A stretch of DNA of 64,000 bases from Castellaniella daejeonensis (lineage in GTDB: Bacteria; Pseudomonadota; Gammaproteobacteria; Burkholderiales; Burkholderiaceae_B), in contig NZ_BAAAFN010000015.1 in NCBI RefSeq assembly GCF_039523555.1, forward strand, positions 124,001 to 188,000. The letters are read 5' to 3'. The position numbers and the translations under genes were made by a program. Position 1 is the stretch's first letter, and each line of letters begins with the position of its first letter. Below the pieces are notes generated by a model that saw nothing but the letters and a program-made list of their open reading frames with translations, was not told the DNA's origin and made no database searches. Positions 34,822 through 45,996 of this stretch are shown piece after piece.

Positions 34822-34992
34822 GCCGCCATCATAGAATCGGCGCCCCGGCTTTGCACAGTCCGTGGGCGCCAGGGGCCGGCACGGCTGCCCGGCGCGCGCG
34901 GCATGCCCGATTGCCCCATTGTTTCCCAGTGGCGCGAAATGTATGCAAATGCGAAACTTCAGTGAAAAGGGCTAGAGCACCGGAGGTCCGGG

Positions 34993-37719
34993 TTGAAGCG
35001 TACGCTATCCGTCGTGATCCTGCTGCTCCTGGGCATTGCCGCCGTGCTCGGCACGGAACGCTACGATCGATCTCGCAGCGAAGCGCGCATCGTGGCCGGC
35101 GTCCGCCAGCAGCTCAATGAAAGCGCAGGCCGTTTCCAGGACGACCTGCGAGTACTGCAGGGCCTGAACGAGCGCCTCGCCGGGGCATTGGCCGCCGTTC
35201 CCGGCGCCGAGGCGGATCCTTTCGGCTCGATCGCGCCCGGCATGGTGCGGGCCCGCCCCGATATCCGCAGCATCGTCTTCGTCCGCAAGCTGCGGATCGA
35301 ACAGGTCTATCCGGTCGCCGGCAACGAGCCCGTCATCGGCCTGGACTACGGGCTGCAGCCCCAGTTCATGGCCAAGATCTCCTACATGATCCGGCGCCGC
35401 GTGCCGGTGATCGACGCCTCCACCCGCCTGGTGCAGACCGGGCGTACCGGCCTGATCTTCCGCGCACCGATCTTCGATGGGCCGGACAGCGCCGGCGGCG
35501 ACGGCTACCGTGGCATGACGGCCCTGACGGTCGATCTGGAGCACACCCTCCGGCGCACCGGCCTGATCGGACCGGAGACGCTTTTCGATCTGGCGATCCG
35601 CAGCCGCGAAGAAGGCCGGCATACCTCCAGCCTGTTCGGCGATCCCGGTCTGTTCGAGCAGCCCCACGTCGCGGCGGCGATCACGCTGCCGGACGCCACC
35701 TGGGAACTGGCGGCCGTGCCGAAGAACGGCCTGGTCTACGATCCCGCACGCGCCTGGCTGATCCGGGGTGTGGGCGCCAGCGTGGTGCTGGCCCTGCTGC
35801 TGGCGGTGCTGTACCGGCGCGGCGCGTGGCGTTCCTGTCCCGGCGGCCATCCCGCCCGGGACGGCCTGGCATCGTTGCGCACGCTGCTGCTGGTTGCCAC
35901 GCTGGCGCCGATGCCGCTGATGATCGGGCTGGCGGGCTGGCTGGTGTACACGGCCTCGATCCGGGCGGTCGAGGATCTCGAACGGCAGCAGGTCGATGAG
36001 CTGGCCGACCAGCTCAGGGACGAAGTCATCGGTTTCTTCGAGGTGCCGCGCGCCGCCGCGGTGTTCAACGCCAGCCAGTTTAAGAGCGGGCTGATCGGCC
36101 TGGATCGGCGGGAAGACCTGTTGCGCAGTTTCCTGCTGCAATTGCGCCAGCAGCCCCTGCTGACCCTGCTGGCGGTCGGTGCGGCCGATGGCGGCTACCT
36201 GGCGGCAGGCAGTCCCCCGGCCGAGGCCGAGCGCAGCCTGCGCATTTTGCAGGCCGATCCCCGCAGCGGTGGGGCGATGCACATCGACCGGGTGGACGAC
36301 GACAACCGGCGCAGCACGTCGGCGGGGATCGGCAATCCGCGTTACGACGCGCGGGCCATGCCCTGGTTCGAGGCCGCCCGGCAGGCCGACAGCCTGCGCT
36401 GGTATCCGGCCTACCGCTATGCCATCCATGATCCGGGTGGCCTGTTCGAGGACATGGGCATGGGCATGTCGGTTGCACTGCGTGATGGCGACGGCCGCCT
36501 GGAGGGCGTGCTGACGGCCGATGTGGCCCTGTCCCAGATCGGCTGCTTCCTGCGCGCGGAGGTGGCCAGGACCGACGGCATCGCCTTCCTGGCCGAATCC
36601 GGCGGGGCGCTGCTTGCCAGTTCCAGCGGCGAGCCGATCTACCATCTCGAAGATGGCCAGGTCCGCCGGGTGCTGGCGGACCAGAGCGGTACGCCCGAGA
36701 TCCGTCTGCTGGGCACGCGCATCCTGCATTTGGGGCGGCCCGCCGGCCGGCTGGCCCTGGATGTCGACGGCCGTCGGTACTCGGCACGCTGGCAGTCGAT
36801 CCAGCTGCCGGACGGGCCCTTGCTGACCCTTGCCCTGGCCTTGCCGGAAAGCCGCTACGCCGAACCGGCCGAGCGGGCGCTGAACCGGATCGGACTGCTG
36901 ATCCTGGGGTTCTGGGTGTTCGGTGTCGCGGTCGCCCTGCTGGTGGCCTGGTGGCTGTCGCGCCCCCTGCTGTCCATCAGCCGATGGGCGGAAGATCTTG
37001 CCGGGGGCGGCGACCGGCTCAGCCCTTCGGTTCGCAGCCCGGTCCGCGAGATCGCCGTGCTGGCGCATGCGCTGGAGCGCATGGCCGAGCGGCAGCGCAG
37101 CCATGCGCGCGACCTTGAACGCCAGGTTGCAGAGCGCACGCAGGCGCTCGTCCAGGCCAACCAGCGCCTGGTCGGCCTGTCGCTGACCGATGGCCTGACC
37201 GGCCTGGCGAACCGCCGTCATTTCGACGAAGTGCTGGCGCGGGAAGGCGACCGGGCCCGCCGCGACCGGCGACCGCTGAGCCTGCTGATGCTGGATGTGG
37301 ACTGGTTCAAGCTCTACAACGACCAGTACGGGCACCCGGCGGGCGACGTCGTGCTGTGCCAGATCGCCCGGATCCTGCTCGAATCCGTGCGCCGCCCCGG
37401 AGACCTGGCGGCCCGGTACGGCGGCGAGGAGTTCGCCGTGATCCTGCCGGGGCTGGATGCGAGCGAGGCGGGGGTCATGGCCGAACATATCCGCGGCCGG
37501 ATCGAGGCGTTGGCCATCGCGCATGTGCATGGCCTGGCGGGCCGGGTCACCATCAGCATCGGGGTCGCGGAAATGGACCTGGACGATGCCCACGCTGCCG
37601 CGACCCTGGTCGGCCAGGCCGATGCGGCGCTCTACCGGGCCAAGGCCGGGGGGCGCAATCGCGTCGAGATCGCCCGCCCGGAGGCCGGGCCCGGGGCCCC
37701 GCCGCACGCCCGGGCCTGA
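34993..37719 (+). CDS. Multi-sensor diguanylate cyclase (CHASE, Cache-like, HAMP, GGDEF)
   Basis: 908 residues from a TTG start; GGAGG at 34982-34986 sits 6 bases upstream. An N-terminal helix leads to a CHASE-like periplasmic domain (YPVAGNEPVIGLDYG). Helices near 257-275 and 292-318 enclose a short cytoplasmic loop, and a second periplasmic Cache-like domain (about 320-620) follows, with a last helix near 635-655, HAMP, coiled coil and GGDEF. The active motif is GGEEF at 810-814, with a nearby RPGD matching the inhibitory site. It should make c-di-GMP under two external inputs. Confidence 0.9.
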   Translation: MKRTLSVVILLLLGIAAVLGTERYDRSRSEARIVAGVRQQLNESAGRFQDDLRVLQGLNERLAGALAAVPGAEADPFGSIAPGMVRARPDIRSIVFVRKLRIEQVYPVAGNEPVIGLDYGLQPQFMAKISYMIRRRVPVIDASTRLVQTGRTGLIFRAPIFDGPDSAGGDGYRGMTALTVDLEHTLRRTGLIGPETLFDLAIRSREEGRHTSSLFGDPGLFEQPHVAAAITLPDATWELAAVPKNGLVYDPARAWLIRGVGASVVLALLLAVLYRRGAWRSCPGGHPARDGLASLRTLLLVATLAPMPLMIGLAGWLVYTASIRAVEDLERQQVDELADQLRDEVIGFFEVPRAAAVFNASQFKSGLIGLDRREDLLRSFLLQLRQQPLLTLLAVGAADGGYLAAGSPPAEAERSLRILQADPRSGGAMHIDRVDDDNRRSTSAGIGNPRYDARAMPWFEAARQADSLRWYPAYRYAIHDPGGLFEDMGMGMSVALRDGDGRLEGVLTADVALSQIGCFLRAEVARTDGIAFLAESGGALLASSSGEPIYHLEDGQVRRVLADQSGTPEIRLLGTRILHLGRPAGRLALDVDGRRYSARWQSIQLPDGPLLTLALALPESRYAEPAERALNRIGLLILGFWVFGVAVALLVAWWLSRPLLSISRWAEDLAGGGDRLSPSVRSPVREIAVLAHALERMAERQRSHARDLERQVAERTQALVQANQRLVGLSLTDGLTGLANRRHFDEVLAREGDRARRDRRPLSLLMLDVDWFKLYNDQYGHPAGDVVLCQIARILLESVRRPGDLAARYGGEEFAVILPGLDASEAGVMAEHIRGRIEALAIAHVHGLAGRVTISIGVAEMDLDDAHAAATLVGQADAALYRAKAGGRNRVEIARPEAGPGAPPHARA

Positions 37720-37726
37720 ACGGGCC

Positions 37727-40615
<2,889 letters not shown>

Positions 40616-40780
40616 GCGTCCTTCGTCCTCGTGACCGGACTCGCATGCGGCCGGATCCGCCGGGAAAGCCGATCCTGATGGGAAGAAGAATCGAAGCCGG
40701 GTGATCCGCAGGGGAGTTCAGGTTTTTCAAAGGCCAACTTGATACTATAACGCGCAGCTTCTCTTCTATTGGCGCTTCCC

Positions 40781-41977
40781 ATGTCCGCACCTTCCCGTCC
40801 GCGTTCGTCCGCGCTTCGGCTGACTCCCCTGGAACGGCGCAGCAGCATTGCGCTGGCGACCCTGTTTGCCGCCCGGATGCTGGGCCTGTTCCTGCTGACG
40901 CCGATCTTTGCCGTGGCCGCGCGCACCCTGGCCGGCGGCGACGATCCCGCGCGGGTGGGCCTGGCCCTGGGGGCGTACGGCCTGACCCAGGCGATCATGC
41001 AGATTCCGCTGGGCATGGCGTCCGACCGCTACGGACGCCGCCCGGTGATCGTGTTCGGCATGCTGCTGTTCGTGGTGGGCGGGGTGATCTGCGCCCTGAC
41101 CAATGACGTGGACTGGGTCACGGTCGGGCGCGTGGTGCAGGGCCTGGGGGCCGTGTCGGCCGCCATCACGGCCTGGATCGCCGATGCCACCCGCCCCGAA
41201 GTCCGCACGCGCGCTATGGCCATGGTCGGCGGGTCGATCGGGATATCCTTTGCCCTGTCGCTGGTGCTCTCGCCCCTGCTGGTGGGCGAATTCGGTCTGT
41301 CCGGGCTGTTCTGGGCCATCAGCCTGCTGGGTTTCGCCTGCCTGCTGATTGCCATGTTCTTCGTGCCGGACGTGCCGCGCTCCGAAGCCGACATCGTCCA
41401 GGCCACGGCGCACGACGTGCTGGGGCACCGCGACCTGCTGCGGCTCAATTTCGGCGTCTTCTGCCTGCATTTCATCCTGATGTCGCTGTTCATGGTGGCG
41501 CCCGGGCTGCTGGGCCGCCTGGGCGGCTACGATTCCGCCAGCCTGTGGCAGGTCTACCTGCCGGTCATCCTGGCGTCCTTCGTCCTCATGGTGCCGGCCG
41601 TCTTCCACACGGAAAAACGCAAGGCCCACAAGCCCGCGCTCGAATGGGCGGTGCTGGGCCTGGCGGTGGTGCTGGGCCTGCTGCCCTGGCTGATGGATTC
41701 ATTCTGGCTGGTGGTCTCGGCCTTCGTCGCCTTTTTCGTGGCCTTCAACATCCTGGAAGCCCTGCAGCCTTCGCTGGTCTCGCGCGTGGCGCCGCCCGCC
41801 TACAAGGGCCTGGCGCTGGGGTTCTACAACACTGCCCAGTCCCTGGGGGTGTTCGCCGGCGGCGTGCTGGGGGGCATCCTGGCGCGCACCGGTGGCGCGG
41901 CCATGGTGTTCTGGGCCGGCGCCGTGCTGGCGGCCGTCTGGCTGTACACGGCGCGCGGGTTCAAGGACCCGCGCTGA
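40781..41977 (+). CDS. Major facilitator superfamily transporter (YajR-like drug efflux group)
   Basis: 398 residues with about twelve membrane helices. The loop 2-3 motif A (GMASDRYGRRPVIVFG) and the helix 5 motif GSIGISFALSLVLSPLLVG, typical of proton-driven efflux carriers, are present. The substrate is unknown. The ATG at 40781 is preferred over a TTG at 40769. It is divergent from uvrA and precedes ssb, an arrangement recalled from Bordetella-like genomes. Confidence 0.88.
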   Translation: MSAPSRPRSSALRLTPLERRSSIALATLFAARMLGLFLLTPIFAVAARTLAGGDDPARVGLALGAYGLTQAIMQIPLGMASDRYGRRPVIVFGMLLFVVGGVICALTNDVDWVTVGRVVQGLGAVSAAITAWIADATRPEVRTRAMAMVGGSIGISFALSLVLSPLLVGEFGLSGLFWAISLLGFACLLIAMFFVPDVPRSEADIVQATAHDVLGHRDLLRLNFGVFCLHFILMSLFMVAPGLLGRLGGYDSASLWQVYLPVILASFVLMVPAVFHTEKRKAHKPALEWAVLGLAVVLGLLPWLMDSFWLVVSAFVAFFVAFNILEALQPSLVSRVAPPAYKGLALGFYNTAQSLGVFAGGVLGGILARTGGAAMVFWAGAVLAAVWLYTARGFKDPR

Positions 41978-42162
41978 TCCGGGCCTCGCGTCCGCGGCCC
42001 GACGTGGAGCCGGACCGCAGGGGCGGGCACCGCGCCTTCCCGGCGGCTTGTAGGTGATATCCCGCGTGGGCGATAATGATCATTTGATGCATTTCGATGT
42101 GCCCGGGGCGACGCAAGTCCCCGATAATGGCAGCCACATCGTTCACTACAGGATCCTGCACC

Positions 42163-42651
42163 ATGGCCTCCGTCAACAAAGTCATTCTCGTCGGCAACCT
42201 GGGGCGTGACCCCGAAGTCCGTTACAGCCCCGATGGTGCGGCGATCTGCAACGTCTCCATCGCCACCACGTCCCAATGGAAGGACAAGGCCACGGGCGAG
42301 CGCCGCGAAGAAACCGAATGGCACCGCGTGGTGTTCTACAACCGCCTGGCCGAGATCGCGGGCGAATACCTGAAGAAGGGCCGTTCGGTCTACGTCGAGG
42401 GCCGCCTGAAGACCCGCAAGTGGCAAGACAAGGAAACCGGCGCCGACCGCTACAGCACCGAAATCGTTGCCGACCAGATGCAGATGCTGGGCGGGCGCGA
42501 AGGCGGTGGGGAAATGGGCGGCGGCGATGCGGGCGGCTTCTCGCAGCCCCCGGCCCGGCGTGCGCCGCAGCAGCAGCAACCGCGCCCGGCCGCTCCCGCG
42601 GCGGCGCCGGCCAGCAACCTGGCCGACATGGACGACGACATCCCGTTTTAA
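42163..42651 (+). CDS. ssb: Single-stranded DNA-binding protein
   Basis: 162 residues. The N-terminal OB fold (residues 1-110) starts MASVNKVILVGNLGRDPEVR. A Gly/Pro/Gln-rich flexible linker leads to the acidic C-terminal tip DMDDDIPF, which binds replication and repair partners. It coats single-stranded DNA as a tetramer. AGGA at 42150-42153 lies 9 bases before the ATG; an upstream ATG at 42127 would add unconserved residues. Confidence 0.97.
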   Translation: MASVNKVILVGNLGRDPEVRYSPDGAAICNVSIATTSQWKDKATGERREETEWHRVVFYNRLAEIAGEYLKKGRSVYVEGRLKTRKWQDKETGADRYSTEIVADQMQMLGGREGGGEMGGGDAGGFSQPPARRAPQQQQPRPAAPAAAPASNLADMDDDIPF

Positions 42652-42685
42652 GCTTCACCTGCCGCGCCCGGGTTTTGCCGATGAT

Positions 42686-42717
42686 GGCCCGCGCTCCTTC
42701 CCGGAGGCGGGCCTTTT
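42686..42717 (+). terminator. Rho-independent terminator after ssb
   Basis: GGCCCGC and CTCC (42686-42697, one bulged G) pair with GGAGGCGGGCC (42703-42713) around a 5-base loop. TTTT follows at 42714-42717. It lies between ssb and a convergent glutathione S-transferase gene. Confidence 0.8.
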
Positions 42718-42732
42718 CGTCGGGACGGCCGT

Positions 42733-43437
42733 TCAGGCCGCCGGCGGAAAATTCGAAGGGAACAGCGCCCGCCGGGTCTCTTCGTCGTTCACCTTCTTGA
42801 ATTCGATGTCCGATCCGACCTTGCGCGCGCGTGCGGCGGCGGGCCGGGCATCGATGCCTTCGAACCAGCGCCGGATGTTCGGGTAGGACGCCCAGGGGTC
42901 GGTGGCGCCCTTCAGCACCTTGGGCGCCCTGTCCAGCCATCCCCAGGCGGACATGTCGGCGATGGTGTATTCGTCGCCGACGATGAAGGTCCGGCCGGCC
43001 AGGTGGCCGTCCAGGACCTGGTAGTGGCGCTCGGCCTCGCGGCGGTAGCGGTTGACGGCGTAGTCGAGGCCCGCGGGCGCCGCATACTGGAAATGCACTG
43101 CCTGCCCCGAAAACGGCCCCAGGCCGGTGCCCAGGAACAGCAGCCAGGACAGCAGCTGCGGGCGATCCTGGGGTCGGCCCAGGAAGCGCCCGGTCTTCTC
43201 TGCCAGGTAGATCAGGATCGCGGTCGAATCGAAGACCGTCGCCGCGCGGCCGTCCGGGCCGTCGAAATCCACGATCGCCGGCACCTTACCGTTCGGGTTG
43301 ATCTTGCGGAATGCCGGGTCGTGCTGCTGGCCCTTGCTGGTGTCAACCGGCACGACTTCGTAGTCCAGGCCGGCCTCTTCCAGGAAGAGCGAGACCTTGG
43401 CCGGATTGGGTGTTGGGTGGAAGTAGAAATGGATCAT
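42733..43437 (-). CDS. Glutathione S-transferase, YfcG-like (nu class)
   Basis: 234 residues. The thioredoxin-like domain begins MIHFYFHPTPNPAKVSLFLEE, where TPN is the motif that replaces the usual catalytic Tyr/Ser in YfcG-type enzymes. The glutathione-binding NPNGKVPAI and DSTAIL segments are present. YfcG-type enzymes act mainly as disulfide-bond reductases. The ATG at 43437 has AGGAG 9 bases upstream. It is divergent from the tetR gene, with a palindrome in the shared promoter region. Confidence 0.9.
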   Translation of the reverse strand: MIHFYFHPTPNPAKVSLFLEEAGLDYEVVPVDTSKGQQHDPAFRKINPNGKVPAIVDFDGPDGRAATVFDSTAILIYLAEKTGRFLGRPQDRPQLLSWLLFLGTGLGPFSGQAVHFQYAAPAGLDYAVNRYRREAERHYQVLDGHLAGRTFIVGDEYTIADMSAWGWLDRAPKVLKGATDPWASYPNIRRWFEGIDARPAAARARKVGSDIEFKKVNDEETRRALFPSNFPPAA

Positions 43438-43493
43438 GAGCAAAGGCTCCTGTCAGGGTGGGGCGGGCTGTGGCCGGTAAGGGCCGGATTGTG

Positions 43494-43515
43494 TTTTAAA
43501 TCGATTGATCTAAAA
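43494..43515. promoter_or_regulatory. Candidate operator of the TetR-family regulator
   Basis: A 22-base AT-rich inverted repeat with 18 of 22 positions symmetric (TTTTA at one end, TAAAA at the other, ATC/GAT within). It lies centrally in the 140-base region between the divergent gst and tetR genes, in otherwise GC-rich DNA. Its size and place fit a TetR dimer site controlling both genes. Confidence 0.6.
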
Positions 43516-43577
43516 TAGTCAAGGGCAGGCCGGTATCATGACCGGCATGCACGGGGAAAGTCTGACTGATCGGCGAT

Positions 43578-44192
43578 ATGGGTAGGCCAAGAGAATTCGA
43601 TGAGACCGAAGTCCTGGACGCGGCGGTCGATTGCTTCTGGGAGCACGGCTACGAGGCGACCTCGACCAGGGAACTGGCCGACAGGATGGGCCTGACCGGC
43701 GCCAGCCTGTACAACGCCTTCGGCGACAAGCGGACCCTGTACCGCAAGGCGCTCGATCATTACATCGAGACCAGCTTCGAGGAACGGGTGCGCCGGCTGG
43801 AAGGCCGGCTGCCGCCGCGGCAGGCCATCGGCGCCTTCTTTGCGGAAATCATCCAGCGCTCGCTGGACGATGACCGGCGCCGGGGATGCATGCTGGTGAA
43901 TTCCGCGCTGGAAGTCGCGCCGCACGACCCGGAATGCCGGCAGATCGTGACTGGCGTCCTGGGGCACATCGAGGCCTTCTTCCGGCGGTGCGTCAAGGCC
44001 GGCCAGCAGGACGGCACGATCACGGCATCCCAATCCGCCACCGACCTGGCGCGGATGCTGCTGGGTGTCCATATCGGATTGCGCGTCGTGGCCAGGACGA
44101 GGCCCGAGCGCGCATTGCTCGAAGGCATGGTCCGTCCTGCGCTGGCGATGCTCGACCCCCTGGTGGGCCATGGCGGTGCGGCCGGCTCATGA
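43578..44192 (+). CDS. TetR/AcrR-family transcriptional regulator
   Basis: 204 residues. The N-terminal helix-turn-helix (GRPREFDETEVLDAAVDCFW ... STRELADRMGLTGASLYNAFGDKRTLY) is well conserved, followed by a helical ligand-binding domain of the AcrR_C type. It probably represses itself and the divergent glutathione S-transferase, and perhaps the second one 61 bases downstream. The inducer is unknown; electrophiles or quinones would fit the glutathione S-transferase neighbours. Confidence 0.9.
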   Translation: MGRPREFDETEVLDAAVDCFWEHGYEATSTRELADRMGLTGASLYNAFGDKRTLYRKALDHYIETSFEERVRRLEGRLPPRQAIGAFFAEIIQRSLDDDRRRGCMLVNSALEVAPHDPECRQIVTGVLGHIEAFFRRCVKAGQQDGTITASQSATDLARMLLGVHIGLRVVARTRPERALLEGMVRPALAMLDPLVGHGGAAGS

Positions 44193-44253
44193 ACCGATTC
44201 GCACATGGCCGCGCACCTGGCGGCCCCGATGGAATTCCAACTCGACCGAGAGA

Positions 44254-44955
44254 ATGAACGTGACGCTTGATCATCCGATTTTCGCCCGCTGGCCGGCCCG
44301 GCATCCGGACCGGCTTCAGCTCTTTTCCCTGCCGACGCCCAATGGCGTGAAAGCAGGCATCATGCTGGAGGAAACGGGCCTGGCCTACGAGCCCCACCGC
44401 ATCGACATCTCGGCCGGCGAGAGCCATGATCCGGCCTTCCTGGCGCTGAATCCCAACGGCAAGATTCCGGCGATCTACGATCCGGACGGGCCGGGCGGGC
44501 GGCCGCTGGCCTTGTTCGAGTCGGGGGCGATCCTGATCTACCTTGCCGAAAAGACGGGGCAATTCCTTTCGGCCGACCCCGTCGCGCGCTACGAAACGAT
44601 CCAGTGGCTGATGTGGCAGATGGGCGGGGTGGGGCCGATGTTCGGCCAGGTCGGCTTCTTCAACAAATTCGCCGGCAGGGACTACGAAGACAAGCGGCCG
44701 CGCGATCGCTATGCGGCCGAATCCGCCCGGCTGCTCGGCGTGCTCGATGACCGGCTCGCCGGCCGCGACTGGGTGATGGGCGCCGACTACAGCATCGCCG
44801 ACATTTCATTGCTGGGCTGGGTGCGCAACCTGATCGGCTTCTACGAAGCACGCGAACTCGTGGGTTTCGACCGCTTTCATCACGTGCAGGCCTGGCTCGA
44901 TCGCGGCCTAGCCCGCCCGGCGGTGCAGCGCGGTCTGGCCGTGACGACGGCATAG
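44254..44955 (+). CDS. Glutathione S-transferase, YfcG-like (second copy)
   Basis: 233 residues. The glutathione-binding domain starts after about 22 residues at LQLFSLPTPNGVKAGIMLEE, with the TPNG motif of YfcG/nu-class enzymes, NPNGKIPAI and FESGAILIYLAEKTG. It differs clearly from the first copy and is not a recent duplicate. It is transcribed with tetR and is followed 10 bases later by the patatin-like gene, suggesting a small detoxification operon. Confidence 0.9.
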   Translation: MNVTLDHPIFARWPARHPDRLQLFSLPTPNGVKAGIMLEETGLAYEPHRIDISAGESHDPAFLALNPNGKIPAIYDPDGPGGRPLALFESGAILIYLAEKTGQFLSADPVARYETIQWLMWQMGGVGPMFGQVGFFNKFAGRDYEDKRPRDRYAAESARLLGVLDDRLAGRDWVMGADYSIADISLLGWVRNLIGFYEARELVGFDRFHHVQAWLDRGLARPAVQRGLAVTTA

Positions 44956-44965
44956 GGAGGCCGCC

Positions 44966-45895
44966 ATGCGCGCATCGCCGGCCAGGATCGGACTGGCGCT
45001 GGGCAGCGGCTCGGCGCGTGGCTGGTCGCACATCGGGGTCATCCGCATGCTGGAAGAGGCCGGCATCGTGCCGGATGTCGTGTGCGGGACCTCGATCGGC
45101 GCGCTGGTCGGCGCGGCCTATGCCGACGGGCAACTGGAAAAATTCGAAACCTGGGTCCGGGGGTTGACCTGGCAGGGCGTGATGGGCCTGCTGGACTTCA
45201 CCGTCAGCGGTGGCCTGATCCCGGGCGAAAAGCTGTTTTCCTTCCTGCGCTCTCATCTGGACGACAAAACGATCGGCAGCCTGCCCAAGGCCTACGGAGC
45301 GGTCGCCACCGAGCTGGCCACGGGCCGCGAGGTCTGGCTGCGCGAGGGTTCGGTGATCGATGCCGTGCGCGCGTCCGCCGCCTTGCCGGGCCTGTTCACT
45401 CCCGCGCGGCGCGATGGGCGCCTGCTGGTCGACGGTGCCCTGGTGAATCCGGTGCCCGTCTCCCTGTGCCGCGCCATGGGCGCGGACATCGTCATCGCGG
45501 TCGACCTGAACTCGGACCTGATCGGGCGCCGGCTCGGGCCGGATGCGGTGCCCGAAGCCGCCGTGCCGGCCTCGCCCGGGGCCCTCGGTTCGGTGCTGAG
45601 CAGGCTGCCGCTGGGGCTCGGGGGCGCCCGGACCCCGGCGCCGGAAGCCGTGGACATGCCGTCGATCTTCGACGTGCTGAGCATGAGCCTGAACATCATG
45701 CAGGTGCGCATCACGCGCAGCCGCCTGGCGGGCGAGCCGGCGGATGTGCTGATCCGCCCGCGCCTGGCGGATTTCGCCCTGATGGACTACCACCGTGCAT
45801 CGATCGCGATCGACGAGGGCGAGCGGGCGGCGCGCAGGGCCTTGCCGGAATTGCGGGACGCGATCGGCCGGACCCAGGACGATCCGGCCGAATGA
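44966..45895 (+). CDS. Patatin-like phospholipase (RssA family)
   Basis: 309 residues. The oxyanion loop is GSGSARGWSHIG, the nucleophile elbow GTSIG and the catalytic Asp lies in DGALVNP, so the Ser-Asp dyad is complete. No signal peptide is seen, which points to a cytoplasmic or inner-membrane-associated lipase or esterase, as for RssA. GGGAGG precedes the ATG. A 100-base gap separates it from the Tgl-like gene. Confidence 0.88.
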   Translation: MRASPARIGLALGSGSARGWSHIGVIRMLEEAGIVPDVVCGTSIGALVGAAYADGQLEKFETWVRGLTWQGVMGLLDFTVSGGLIPGEKLFSFLRSHLDDKTIGSLPKAYGAVATELATGREVWLREGSVIDAVRASAALPGLFTPARRDGRLLVDGALVNPVPVSLCRAMGADIVIAVDLNSDLIGRRLGPDAVPEAAVPASPGALGSVLSRLPLGLGGARTPAPEAVDMPSIFDVLSMSLNIMQVRITRSRLAGEPADVLIRPRLADFALMDYHRASIAIDEGERAARRALPELRDAIGRTQDDPAE

Positions 45896-45996
45896 CCGTG
45901 TCCACGCGGCCGGGGCGGCTGTATCCACAGGTTACAGCCGCCTCGGCCGCTTCTCTTTAGCATGTTGGTTTTTCGTTTCGGCCGGAGGCTGCCGTC

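Noticed and set aside
40616..40780. LexA (SOS) box upstream of uvrA
   Set aside because: No CTGT-N8-ACAG or close variant was found in the divergent region.
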